This document shows, piece by piece, positions 21,901 to 30,207 of a DNA stretch of 38,303 nucleotides. The notes below the pieces were generated by a model. It had not been told where the DNA came from. It did not search any database and was given only the letters and a program-made list of their open reading frames with translations. Position 1 is the first letter of the stretch. Each line of letters begins with the position of its first letter. Source of the stretch: a virus; IMG/VR virus record IMGVR_UViG_3300032523_000021, positions 1-38,303 of that record, one strand, 5' to 3'. A program made the translations under genes and the position numbers.

Positions 21901-22857
21901 GAAAAAGATGCTAAAAAAGCTCGTAGAGAAGCCGACAAGATTATTTACGATATTGATGAAGCAACTCGTCTTGAGAAGCTTGGCATGATTGATAAAGCTA
22001 CAGCGCTTAAAGAAAAAGCTGCGGGTCACGCTCAAGACTTTAATAAACAACTACTTACATTCCAGTCTCAACGCGAAAGCGACAAGAGAGCGCTTGAACA
22101 AACAACTATGACTACAGAAGCGCAAAGAGACGTAGCTAATATAAATGCTAAATCTCAAAGTGGCTACAACGCACAACGTGCCAAAGAAGCGGAGTATCGC
22201 AACATTGAAGTATCTTTGAACGCCGCTCTTAGACAAAAAGCGGATATTGAAAAAGATATTGAAGCAACAAGAAGTAGGCCGCCAAAAGGTTCTCCTCTTG
22301 CTAAAGCCATGGATACAGCCAATTTATACAACAGTTTACTTTCAAAGAGTGGTGACGATCCGTCTAAACTGGACGCTATTACTAGAAAAAATGGAGAACA
22401 AGCGTTAGTAACTATTAAGAAATTTGAAGATAACTCAAAACGACGTTTACAAGATGCTGAAGATCGAGTTAAAACGTTTGAAAATCTATTTGATACTGCC
22501 GGTCGTGGTTCTAAATCTGGGGCAAAATCTTCTGCGGCTAAAGATGATCCGTTTGAAATCAACGACATATTAAAACAAGAGCCACCTGCTTCAGCTGCGT
22601 CAGCAAATGCTCCTACAGGTGGGACTACAAAATTAGCAAACAAGCCTACTAAAACAACCGCAGAAGTGCCGACCAATTCACTAGCGTCTAACCCTTACCG
22701 TGAAATAGGACGAGGTAGAACAGGTGTTGATCAAGGCGCGCTTCAAAGAGATTTACAGGAATATAATGAGCTAAAAGATAGCAAATTATCAGTAGCGGCA
22801 GGCCGTAGGTTATACTTAGAGAAGAAACTCCGTGCTGCTGGTGCCCTAGAAGATTAA
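18892..22857 (+). CDS. Giant internal virion/ejection protein I, Gln/Ala/Asn-rich
   Basis: This protein has 1321 residues from ATG 18892, which has AAGGAG seven bases upstream; ATG 18955 before GGGGGGPTQTTSTVTNSN is an alternative, since that segment looks like the usual family start. After an N-terminal part with GYTSSSAGSQGYTSRDATSQ repeats comes a block typical of ejection-type proteins in aquatic phages: YMSPYMQRVVDAQQQEAQRE, RSGAFGGSRDSIMRAEAARN. Residues about 380-680 are degenerate repeats such as ANQAAQFGAGAANQAQLAN and ALANQSS. YPLMQLGTMSNMLRGLPMQA follows, then Lys/Glu-rich coiled-coil-prone helices. Repeats imply a fibrous or tube-forming protein that enters the host with DNA. Confidence 0.6.
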   Translation: MLIPSKFNGYQKDGTRLLHISMGGGGGGPTQTTSTVTNSNIPDYAKGYVENMLGTTQEQLFQGTRGPDVTNPETGEVTQGIFNIEGFKPYQAYGGTYDQNKTLADGKPNPNYGKELSYDPTKGIAGFTPDQLATQQGIMGLQVPAEFRTAGMGMQSVYDDMKTNAYTAPTNLGYTAEDATAATAGTSQNAVGSGYTSSSAGSQGYTSRDATSQGYTSSDAAAIKAEAARLGVAPEAIASQFKGPQDIASTNVSSGSPLTAFQMQAAQSNYAPGLSQYSMGAAPTVATKSFTDRSTAESYMSPYMQRVVDAQQQEAQRESDIAGQAQQAQAARSGAFGGSRDSIMRAEAARNLATQKGNIQAQGLQSAFQQAQQQFNAEQGIGLQGQVANQQAGLTVGQQNLGAQLGIQQLGTQTGTQIALANLSNTQQAAVQNQAASLQAQGMTSAQALQAALANQSSGLQAAQANQGMAFNTAAQNAQLAQQTALANQSMKGQYGLTQGQLDQAANMQTSSQAQNAALANAAAKSAASQFGAGAANQAQLANAAAFNQAGQFGANAANTAALQNAAAASQASQFGAAAGNQASLANQSASNQMAQYNAGLGQQTALANQAAANQAAQFGAGQNLTSAQTEAQYDLAGNALQLQAANQYAGLGQQQLAAQQGILGMQSTVGAQQQALDQAAKNQAVQDYANAQQYPLMQLGTMSNMLRGLPMQASTTNQYAASPNPLSQAVGTIGAGASIYNATKPGGAAGGLPSEFKYAKGGIASVPSYDMGGEVEEQLESMDEKGLQAQARESSSPSIRRIAQRLLRERQMGKPSQGTGPMGVQYQAAQPQMPAMRSGGIIAFAAGDRVYGGPSTENDPQNEEDARIGMQQRLDQPAPTTGGIMGATALPATPIPAGPSPDVVKEATRQRDIYSAQAARPTSELLKDIQAEREVLGVGENKARDELRSQQMAERANMKDEQERQRYMRLAEFFASWGSTPGPVLVAGMSALKQAIPGIITDEKDAKKARREADKIIYDIDEATRLEKLGMIDKATALKEKAAGHAQDFNKQLLTFQSQRESDKRALEQTTMTTEAQRDVANINAKSQSGYNAQRAKEAEYRNIEVSLNAALRQKADIEKDIEATRSRPPKGSPLAKAMDTANLYNSLLSKSGDDPSKLDAITRKNGEQALVTIKKFEDNSKRRLQDAEDRVKTFENLFDTAGRGSKSGAKSSAAKDDPFEINDILKQEPPASAASANAPTGGTTKLANKPTKTTAEVPTNSLASNPYREIGRGRTGVDQGALQRDLQEYNELKDSKLSVAAGRRLYLEKKLRAAGALED
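19960..20850 (+). repeat. Degenerate Gln/Asn/Ala coding repeats
   Basis: The coding DNA here repeats short strings such as GCTAATCAAGC, CAAGCAGC and CAGTTTGG(G/A)GC many times, encoding units like ANQAxQFGAxAANxAxLxN. Units diverge and differ in length, so the array looks old and drifting. It spans the Ala/Gln/Asn-rich middle of the giant protein I. Boundaries are approximate. Confidence 0.6.
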
Positions 22858-22867
22858 AGGCTTCGTC

Positions 22868-25800
22868 ATGAATATCGAAGAATTTCGCCAGAAGTTTCCT
22901 CAATACAACGAGTATGACGATACCCAACTTGCAAACGCACTCTATAAAAAACACTACGCAGATAAACTAGAGTTTGGTGAGTTTGCTCAAAGGATTGGGT
23001 ACGTTGCGCCCGAAGCGGTAGCTCCTAAAACGCCCGTTGCATCGCCTCCTAGTGAGTCATTTCCGTTACTTCGTCAAGCTGCTGACGTCCCACTTAAAGT
23101 TGGCGCTGGTGTAGTCACTGGTGTGCGCATGATTGCCGATGCGTTTGGTGCAGATACAGGCGTAGGTCAAAGTCTGCGTGGCGTAGAAAACTATATTGCT
23201 GATCTATACAGCGCGCAGTCTAAGAAAGACAGCCAAGAGATTGGCCGCATCATGAAAGAGGCTGAAGACAAGGGCGCGCTTGATCAAGTGCTGGCTGGTG
23301 TTAAAGCTTTTTCTGTTGCTCCAGTTGACATGCTGTCAAATGCTTTAGGCACTGCAGCGCCTGCAATTGCTGCGGGTTTAGCTACTACGTTAGGTGGTGC
23401 GCCCGCACTAGCAGCAACGGCTGCAAGACTTGGTGTCGGTGCAATAATGGGTTCAGGGACAGTTAAGGGCGCTATCTATGACGCAACCAAGGACGCCTTA
23501 AAAGAAAACACTAATCTTTCTGACAAAGAAATTGAAGTTCGTGCTGTTGCTGCCCAAGAGTATGGCGGGCAAAATTTAGATCAGATTTTGATAGGCGCGG
23601 GTCTAGGCGCGTTTGGTTCTGCAACGGCTGTTGAGCCAATGCTTGCGCGTCAATTAGCTAGAGGCATAGCATCTAAAGAATCTGTTAAAGTAGCTATTAA
23701 AGAAGCCTCCAAAAAAGAAACTGCCACTGCCGCTGAACGTGGCATGATTAAACAAGGCGCTATCACAGGTGGTAAGGAGTTTGCTACTGAATTTCCTCAA
23801 GGCGCTCAAGAACAATTGGCGCAAAATATTGCACTGCAACGTGAGGGCTTTGATGTTCCTACGATGCGCGGCGTGGTTGGTCAAGGTACGTTAGAGGGTG
23901 TTGCTGGTCTAGGCTTGGGCGCAGTTACAGGAGGCCGAGAAGCAGCCGCAGCTACGCGTGAACTTGCTGGTGAAAAAATATCGGGGCAAACTGGAGAACA
24001 ACAGAAGACAAGTGACGAAGCGTTAAAAGATGCGTTCACACCCGCAAAAGATTTAGCGCTTAAAGCCGGAAAAGGTTTTAGTCAAGAAGCTGCTGATCTG
24101 CTTATGCCCGCTTCAACTGCGGCGGGGCAAGCATTAGTTGAAGGTGTAACTCGCCCTGACATTACTGATATTCCTCCTCCTGCCGACGAAACTAAAACTA
24201 AAACTAAAAAAGCCGAACGTGTCAAACCAGAGGACGTAACGCCTGAGACTATTCAGAAAGCACAGGACTACGTTGCAAAAATTGAAGCTGGAGAGAAACC
24301 AACTCAAATTGAAGTTAATTCACTTGCAAAAGAATTGGGTGTCAAACTACCGTTTGAAATTAAATCTAACGTAGCTAAGTTAAATATTATTAAACAACAC
24401 CTTGCAGAACAAGGAGCACTAAATGTTGCAGGAACTAACATCAACACAGGTAGAGCAGGCGCTGGAGTGGCTACACTCACCGACCAAAATCAGACCACCG
24501 CAGGAGCTGTTGGATCTGAATCCCGTGGAGTGGTATCTACTGGAACAAATGCTGGGCCAGATTTGGATAGAACAAAGCAGCAGCCCTTTACATTAAATGC
24601 TGGAGCACAAAGCGTAATTATTAGCAATCTTGATCAAGGCGCAACTGTTGATCAAGTTCGTTCGTTGTTTCCCGCTACAGGTGAATTAGCTAATGAAGTC
24701 TTTACGTTTGCGGCTACATACAATCTTGCTTCTGAAAAACTTAAGACAGGTAGTTCACCAGAAGAAGTACTAGCTGTGTTTGGAAACGAACCAGCTACGC
24801 TTGCAGCTATTAATAAATTCTCACCTCAAGGAACCACAAGTGGCACTACGACCCCTGAAGCCAAGCAAACAACGGCGCAAGGACAAACGAAACCAGCAGC
24901 CGGAACAGTAAGCCTTGGCGATATATCACCAGAACTTCAAGACCAAGTTTTAACTCGTCAAAATGATATTTACGACATGGAGTCTGAAGGCGCAAACCAA
25001 GCCAAGATTGCAGCCGCTTATAAAGGTCTTAACATCTTAGAAGAAAGTCTTGGGCTAGAGATAACCAAACCTTCTACGCTTAGCGCTAAGAAAGACACTA
25101 GATTTGTTGACGCCGCAAAAAGAATTACTGGTGAAGGCAAGCAAGTTGGCGCAGTTGAGCAGAATCTTACCCCTGCATATGAGGGTCAAGATTTAGAAGG
25201 GGCTATGAAGCTTGGCGAAAAGTACGAGAGTGAAGCTGAAGCAGAGCGTGATCGCGCATATAAAGAATCTCTTGGTAAAGGTGAAGCTACATACCGTGCT
25301 GAGCAAGATCGAAAACTATCAGAAGATGAAAAAGCTCTTGGGTTAGAGCCAACAAAATCTGGTTCTATTTCTCAAGAAAACCGAGACAACTACGACAAAG
25401 CTCGGGAAGAGTTTCCTGATTTACCGGAATGGCGCAAATTAGATTCAGTAGACAAAGACGTTTACTTTGAGAATATTCGCTATGGCAACATGCAAGAGCA
25501 TCGTCAAGCCGCGCAGGCATTAATTACCTATCTAAAAGAAACAGGTGGTCGTGACAAAGGTTACGGGCAAGGTACTACAAATGCTGGCGACCAGCGAGCC
25601 ATTAAAAACTACGAAGACAATCGAGCTACTTCTTCTAAGTTGTTTAATGTTCAATTCCCTCGTTGGGGCGATTTGTCGGAAACAGCTAAAGATATATTCC
25701 TTGGTGAGTTAGGCAAAGGCACGGGGCGCACAATGAATCTTGCTGGCGCACAGCAAGACGTAGCGTTTGCAAAAGTTGGTGAAGCGCTAAAGATAGAACA

Positions 25801-28800
25801 AAGCGATGCGTCTAGCGTACAGAAACAAAGAGAACTTGACAACATTAAAAAGCGTCAAGAAGAAGTCCAAAAAGAAGCTGAAAAAAATAAAGCCGAGCTT
25901 GATAAGTTGCGCTCTGATTTTAATCGTCTTGTAGCATCTGGCGTGCCCGGCACGTATCTGCCTAGCAACATAATTCAAATGGTCAGGGGCAATGATTTGC
26001 CAGGTGTTTTGCAGTACTTAAGAGATAAGTACGAGACACATTCTGCAAAAGACAAAATATTTAAAGCAGTTGCGCAAGCGTTATTTCAAATGAAGTTGAA
26101 TACAAAGATTCGGTATGCCGATTCTTTGTCTAATGGAGACTTAGCGCAGTACGACCCTGTTTCAGATACTATTTTTGTTACGGCGCAAGGCATGACTGCT
26201 TCTACCGTACTGCATGAAATTGTTCACGCTGCAACGGCTAAGATTGTTAACCTATATACAACTGGTCAATTTAAATTATTGACTGAAGCGCAGATCCGGG
26301 CCGTTGAGCATCTTAATGATTTGATGTATGAAACCGCTGGAAGACTTGCGGCTAGACATCCTGAAGCTTATGAAGTTGTAGGCAAAGACTCTGAAGGTAA
26401 TCCTCGCTATAGCTTGATGGAGTTTTTAGCCTATGCGTTAACTAAAGATACGATGCAGATTGATTTGGCTACGCTTCAGCCTAAAAAATCAAATGCAATA
26501 GAGAGACTGTTGCTGCCTAAAGGGTCGGTAGTTACAAACCTCCCAGAATCAAAAAGTATGTGGTCTGAGTTTGGTCGAACTATTGCAGAAATTATTGGGC
26601 TAAGCAAGGTTTACTTCCGCAAAAATAAAGTACGTGAAGACGCGCCATACAACTACTTGCTAGAGATTGCTTCGTCATTTAATGAGATTCTTGCCAAGCC
26701 TACAGAGCCAATCTTCTTGAGTCGTCTTTCTGCAAAAGTTGCTACAGATAAGGTAGAGCCAAGGGGATTAGACCCTGACGCAAAAGAAACCGCATTAAGC
26801 GAAAAAGAAAACCCGACTAGGCGGTCAAAGACTCTTTATAAAACAGTTACTACTCGCCAAGGTTGGAGAACGATTGCTAAAAACGTTCAAGACAGAGGGT
26901 ACTTCTCACGCAGTTTATTTATTAAACAAGACAGGGCTGGAAACATTGAACGTGATAAAACCAAAGGTGCTGACAACTGGGATGAAGAAAATAATTTATC
27001 TGTTGGCAAAGCCAAAAATTATGTAACTGCAGAGCTTCAAAAACCAATGGATGACTTGCGCACTACGTTTCAAGCATATTTAAAAGCGTCTGGTTACAAG
27101 TTTGAACAGGCTATGAATCTGCTACAACAAATTTCAGAGATGCGGCATGAGCCAGAACGTCGCCACGTCAACTGGGTGCTTGGCGTACCTCTGAGTACAA
27201 AACAAGATTTGATGCACAACGGCAAACCAATTAGTGCGGCGCAGCGTCGTATTGATATATTAGGTGATCCGCGCACAGGCAAAGAAGGCCTTATCCACAA
27301 AGTAGAATTGACTAAAGCGCAACAAACAGCGCTATTTCAAGAGTTAGAAATACTTGCTAAAGCGCCAAAAGATGGTGGTCATGCAGACCCGCTTGGCGAC
27401 ACGCCTCGCGCTGAAAGCTACGAGAAGATTAAAAAGAAGTACGATGAACAAGGCTCTAAAGCAATAGGATATTCTATTGATGAAAACAACTACATACACA
27501 ACGCATTAGGCTTAGAAAAGGTCGACATTGATAAGCGTTTAGAAGACTACAAAAACATTCCTGTTGAGCAGCGTGAGTTAATTGAGCAAATGTTTGCTCA
27601 AGCTAAAATTATTAGCGATGCCACAATGAAGATGGACAAGATTGGGAACTACTGGTCAACTCCTGTGTCTAATCTTGTAGGCATGTACAACTATCAAAGT
27701 TACATGCCGTTCAAAGGTATCTCTAAAACACTTATAGATGACATGAGTGACTTAAACAGCGAAGTAAATGGCGCTGAGATGCAAGACACGCCTCATGCCG
27801 CAGATGGTCGCTTTACCCCTGCTGACAATCCTTTTCTGCGGTTACTTAACGACGCCTATCGTTCAGCAGCGCGAGCTGGTAGAAAAGACTATACGTTGGC
27901 AATTAGGAACGCGGTTTTAAAAGGTTTAATACCGGGTGAGATAGTAGACACAATTGAATTTGCGCAACGCAACATAGCAAACTTGGCTAAATATAAAGGC
28001 GCTAATAGCACATACCTTTTTCATTACAACGAAAATGGCTCAATTGACATCATCAAGATCAATGATTTAAACGTCTTGCGTGCGTTGCGTTATTCATTTC
28101 GTGATGCAAGCCCAATGCTTGAGATGGCTAACGCTGTAACTGGTTTCTTTGGTGCGCAGCACACTCGGTTTAACTATAACTTTGCACCGCTTAACTTTGT
28201 GCGTGACGCATTGACCAACGCTTGGAACATTGGCGCTAGTCGTCAACTTGGCCCAGCCAAAGCGCTTTCATATATTGCTAACATATCTACTCAGGTTGCA
28301 AAAAACGGTTTGGGTAAAGCAATGGAAGTTGCGCTCTTGCATGAGAAAGGCGATCCAGCAAGCATGCGTATTTTGGAGCAACGAGCAAAAAACGATCCAT
28401 ATACACGTGATTTGTTAGAGTACATACGCGTTGGTGGTAAGACTGTGTACATGGAAGGTTTTTCTTTAAGTTCAAACCTTCAGGCGCTAAATAAAGGATT
28501 AAATCAGTCGCGCATTGTTGCTACTTATGAAGGCTTTACACGCCTAATTGATAGCTGGAACAACATGTTTGAATTTAGCAGTCGCGCTGTAGCCTATAGC
28601 ATGTACAAAAAAGTAGCGCTAGAAAAAAATATTGCTAACGGTATGTCTAATAAACGTGGCCCTGAAGAACAAATGTCTCCTGCAGAAGAAGCTGCAGCGA
28701 CGGAAGCCGCAGCGTTTGTTAAAAACCTTGCTAACTTTGAAAAAGTTGGTGAGTATGGTCGTGAGCTTGGCGCGGCATACATGTTTATCCGTCCATCCGC

Positions 28801-30004
28801 TACTGGCGCGGTGCGCGCCATTGAAGCTGTTCTCCCTGCATTCACTACTGAAGCGCAAGAGCGCGCAGATATGCCGCCACAAATTGCCAAAGATGAGGCA
28901 GCGGCGGAAAGGTACATGGAGAGCTTTAGACAAGACCGTAAAAACGCGCAGCGCATGATCACTGCTTTGATTGGCGGCGGCATGTTCCTGTGGACAATGT
29001 CTATGTTAATGTCACCTGACGATGAGTGGGAACGTAACTCTACTAGAAGTGACAACATGCAACAGTGGACCAGGTTTGCTAGGTTTCACATCCCTAATGA
29101 AGTTTCTGAGCAATTAGGTTTGGGTAAAGACGTTGTATTCCAAATTCCTTGGGGTTTTGGTCTTGGCGCTTTTGCTTCCATTGGGGCACAAATCTGCGGT
29201 ATAGGGTTTGGCAACACAACGTTTCAAGAAGGTATGGGCAACATCGTGTCTAGCATTCTTGCTGACTCGTTCTTACCGCTGCCTATCTCTAAGATTGAAG
29301 TAACAGAGTCTCCAATGAAATGGGCGGTTGACTCCATCATGCCTACTGTGTTCCGTCCTGTTGTTGAATATTTAATGAATACAAATGGCGTGGGGCAAGC
29401 CATCAACAGTGCAACTACCCGTCGTCTTGGCGAAGCGTTTACTGGCGGTGATCGTATTCCAGAGGTGTACAAAACACTTTCAAAAGATATGTACCGCCAA
29501 AGTCTTGGTGCAATCGACATGAGTCCTAACACGCTGTATTTCTTCACGAACAGTTATTTAGACGGCATATCTAAAATGTTCTTGGAACTGCCATACAGTC
29601 TTACCGATCTTGCTCAAGGTGAAAAAACGTTTAATCCCAAGACAGACGTACCATTGTTTGGCTCATTCTTTGGCGCTAAGACCAACGTTGATTCACGAGA
29701 GTATGGCAAAATGGAAGTCAAGATTAAAGAAATGAGCCAACGGCTTACTACTCTGGAAGCTGACAGTCCTGAGCTATATGCTGAGTACATCAGCAAAAAT
29801 CCGCTTGTGCCAAGGATTGTAGACATCTATCAAGAACGCCAAGGCGATCTTAATGAGTTGCGGCAAAAGGCAGCTCAGCTTCGTAACATGAAATACCTCA
29901 GTCCAAAAGACCGTGACAGCTTATTAAAGATAACCACCATGGAGCAAAATTTCTTAAAGCACATGATGACGGAAGACTTCAAAGCATACGGGCTAGAGCG
30001 TTAA
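22868..30004 (+). CDS. Giant polyvalent virion protein II with HExxH metallopeptidase core
   Basis: This is the largest gene, 2378 residues. The N-terminus (NIEEFRQKFPQYNEYDDTQL) and a following FAQRIGYVAPE linker match the start of large polyvalent phage proteins. Ala/Gly hydrophobic stretches near 145-185 suggest membrane contact. Near residues 1112-1123 is TVLHEIVHAATA, with His1116, Glu1117 and His1120 as a zinc metallopeptidase motif; SLMEFLAYAL places Glu1185 as the probable third ligand (gluzincin type). The C-terminal third has RFNYNFAPLNFVRDALTNAW, a phage polyvalent-protein signature (LPD38-like as I recall), and a hydrophobic helix ITALIGGGMFLWTMSMLMS. It likely enters the host at infection. 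Its stop overlaps that of the opposite-strand gene. Confidence 0.65.
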   Translation: MNIEEFRQKFPQYNEYDDTQLANALYKKHYADKLEFGEFAQRIGYVAPEAVAPKTPVASPPSESFPLLRQAADVPLKVGAGVVTGVRMIADAFGADTGVGQSLRGVENYIADLYSAQSKKDSQEIGRIMKEAEDKGALDQVLAGVKAFSVAPVDMLSNALGTAAPAIAAGLATTLGGAPALAATAARLGVGAIMGSGTVKGAIYDATKDALKENTNLSDKEIEVRAVAAQEYGGQNLDQILIGAGLGAFGSATAVEPMLARQLARGIASKESVKVAIKEASKKETATAAERGMIKQGAITGGKEFATEFPQGAQEQLAQNIALQREGFDVPTMRGVVGQGTLEGVAGLGLGAVTGGREAAAATRELAGEKISGQTGEQQKTSDEALKDAFTPAKDLALKAGKGFSQEAADLLMPASTAAGQALVEGVTRPDITDIPPPADETKTKTKKAERVKPEDVTPETIQKAQDYVAKIEAGEKPTQIEVNSLAKELGVKLPFEIKSNVAKLNIIKQHLAEQGALNVAGTNINTGRAGAGVATLTDQNQTTAGAVGSESRGVVSTGTNAGPDLDRTKQQPFTLNAGAQSVIISNLDQGATVDQVRSLFPATGELANEVFTFAATYNLASEKLKTGSSPEEVLAVFGNEPATLAAINKFSPQGTTSGTTTPEAKQTTAQGQTKPAAGTVSLGDISPELQDQVLTRQNDIYDMESEGANQAKIAAAYKGLNILEESLGLEITKPSTLSAKKDTRFVDAAKRITGEGKQVGAVEQNLTPAYEGQDLEGAMKLGEKYESEAEAERDRAYKESLGKGEATYRAEQDRKLSEDEKALGLEPTKSGSISQENRDNYDKAREEFPDLPEWRKLDSVDKDVYFENIRYGNMQEHRQAAQALITYLKETGGRDKGYGQGTTNAGDQRAIKNYEDNRATSSKLFNVQFPRWGDLSETAKDIFLGELGKGTGRTMNLAGAQQDVAFAKVGEALKIEQSDASSVQKQRELDNIKKRQEEVQKEAEKNKAELDKLRSDFNRLVASGVPGTYLPSNIIQMVRGNDLPGVLQYLRDKYETHSAKDKIFKAVAQALFQMKLNTKIRYADSLSNGDLAQYDPVSDTIFVTAQGMTASTVLHEIVHAATAKIVNLYTTGQFKLLTEAQIRAVEHLNDLMYETAGRLAARHPEAYEVVGKDSEGNPRYSLMEFLAYALTKDTMQIDLATLQPKKSNAIERLLLPKGSVVTNLPESKSMWSEFGRTIAEIIGLSKVYFRKNKVREDAPYNYLLEIASSFNEILAKPTEPIFLSRLSAKVATDKVEPRGLDPDAKETALSEKENPTRRSKTLYKTVTTRQGWRTIAKNVQDRGYFSRSLFIKQDRAGNIERDKTKGADNWDEENNLSVGKAKNYVTAELQKPMDDLRTTFQAYLKASGYKFEQAMNLLQQISEMRHEPERRHVNWVLGVPLSTKQDLMHNGKPISAAQRRIDILGDPRTGKEGLIHKVELTKAQQTALFQELEILAKAPKDGGHADPLGDTPRAESYEKIKKKYDEQGSKAIGYSIDENNYIHNALGLEKVDIDKRLEDYKNIPVEQRELIEQMFAQAKIISDATMKMDKIGNYWSTPVSNLVGMYNYQSYMPFKGISKTLIDDMSDLNSEVNGAEMQDTPHAADGRFTPADNPFLRLLNDAYRSAARAGRKDYTLAIRNAVLKGLIPGEIVDTIEFAQRNIANLAKYKGANSTYLFHYNENGSIDIIKINDLNVLRALRYSFRDASPMLEMANAVTGFFGAQHTRFNYNFAPLNFVRDALTNAWNIGASRQLGPAKALSYIANISTQVAKNGLGKAMEVALLHEKGDPASMRILEQRAKNDPYTRDLLEYIRVGGKTVYMEGFSLSSNLQALNKGLNQSRIVATYEGFTRLIDSWNNMFEFSSRAVAYSMYKKVALEKNIANGMSNKRGPEEQMSPAEEAAATEAAAFVKNLANFEKVGEYGRELGAAYMFIRPSATGAVRAIEAVLPAFTTEAQERADMPPQIAKDEAAAERYMESFRQDRKNAQRMITALIGGGMFLWTMSMLMSPDDEWERNSTRSDNMQQWTRFARFHIPNEVSEQLGLGKDVVFQIPWGFGLGAFASIGAQICGIGFGNTTFQEGMGNIVSSILADSFLPLPISKIEVTESPMKWAVDSIMPTVFRPVVEYLMNTNGVGQAINSATTRRLGEAFTGGDRIPEVYKTLSKDMYRQSLGAIDMSPNTLYFFTNSYLDGISKMFLELPYSLTDLAQGEKTFNPKTDVPLFGSFFGAKTNVDSREYGKMEVKIKEMSQRLTTLEADSPELYAEYISKNPLVPRIVDIYQERQGDLNELRQKAAQLRNMKYLSPKDRDSLLKITTMEQNFLKHMMTEDFKAYGLER

Positions 30005-30207
30005 CGGATACGCCAAGCGCGGACTCCAAGGTGATCGTCTTTGTGCGTGACATAGCACTTGACTCTTACCTCGGCGCGCTTGGCTCCACTTTCTAGAGCG
30101 TAGATTATCTCGGCAGGGCGCAAGGTGGGGATAAAAAAACTCTCCCCCACCGCCATTGCATCAAACGGAAAGATCCACTCCGGTTCTTTGATATCACTTG
30201 GATTCAT
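30001..30207 (-). CDS. Small conserved phage protein of the early block
   Basis: ATG at 30207 is preferred over ATG 30267, because the conserved-looking part starts there: NPSDIKEPEWIFPFDAMAVG with ESFFIPTLRPAEIIYALESG and a tail VTHKDDHLGVRAWRIR. This gives 68 residues. The IFPFDxMxVGxSFFxPTLRP...GVRAWR pattern is one I recall in many phages of aquatic bacteria; it resembles small nucleic-acid or replisome-linked proteins with no fixed function. It overlaps the end of the primase-helicase gene by 14 bases and ends convergently with the giant protein gene. Confidence 0.5.
   Translation of the reverse strand: MNPSDIKEPEWIFPFDAMAVGESFFIPTLRPAEIIYALESGAKRAEVRVKCYVTHKDDHLGVRAWRIR
30012..30084. 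repeat. Perfect 10-bp inverted repeat just beyond the convergent stops
   Basis: GCCAAGCGCG (30012-30021) and CGCGCTTGGC (30075-30084) are exact reverse complements separated by 53 bases. They lie inside the 3' end of the small minus-strand gene (encoding AKRA and the RAWR region) and 8 bases past the plus-strand stop. An RNA from either strand could fold here. There is no U-run, so it is not a standard terminator. Confidence 0.4.

Noticed and set aside
22164-22676. Minus-strand frame of 170 codons
   Set aside because: Lies wholly within the giant protein I gene, with no start signal and no family pattern.
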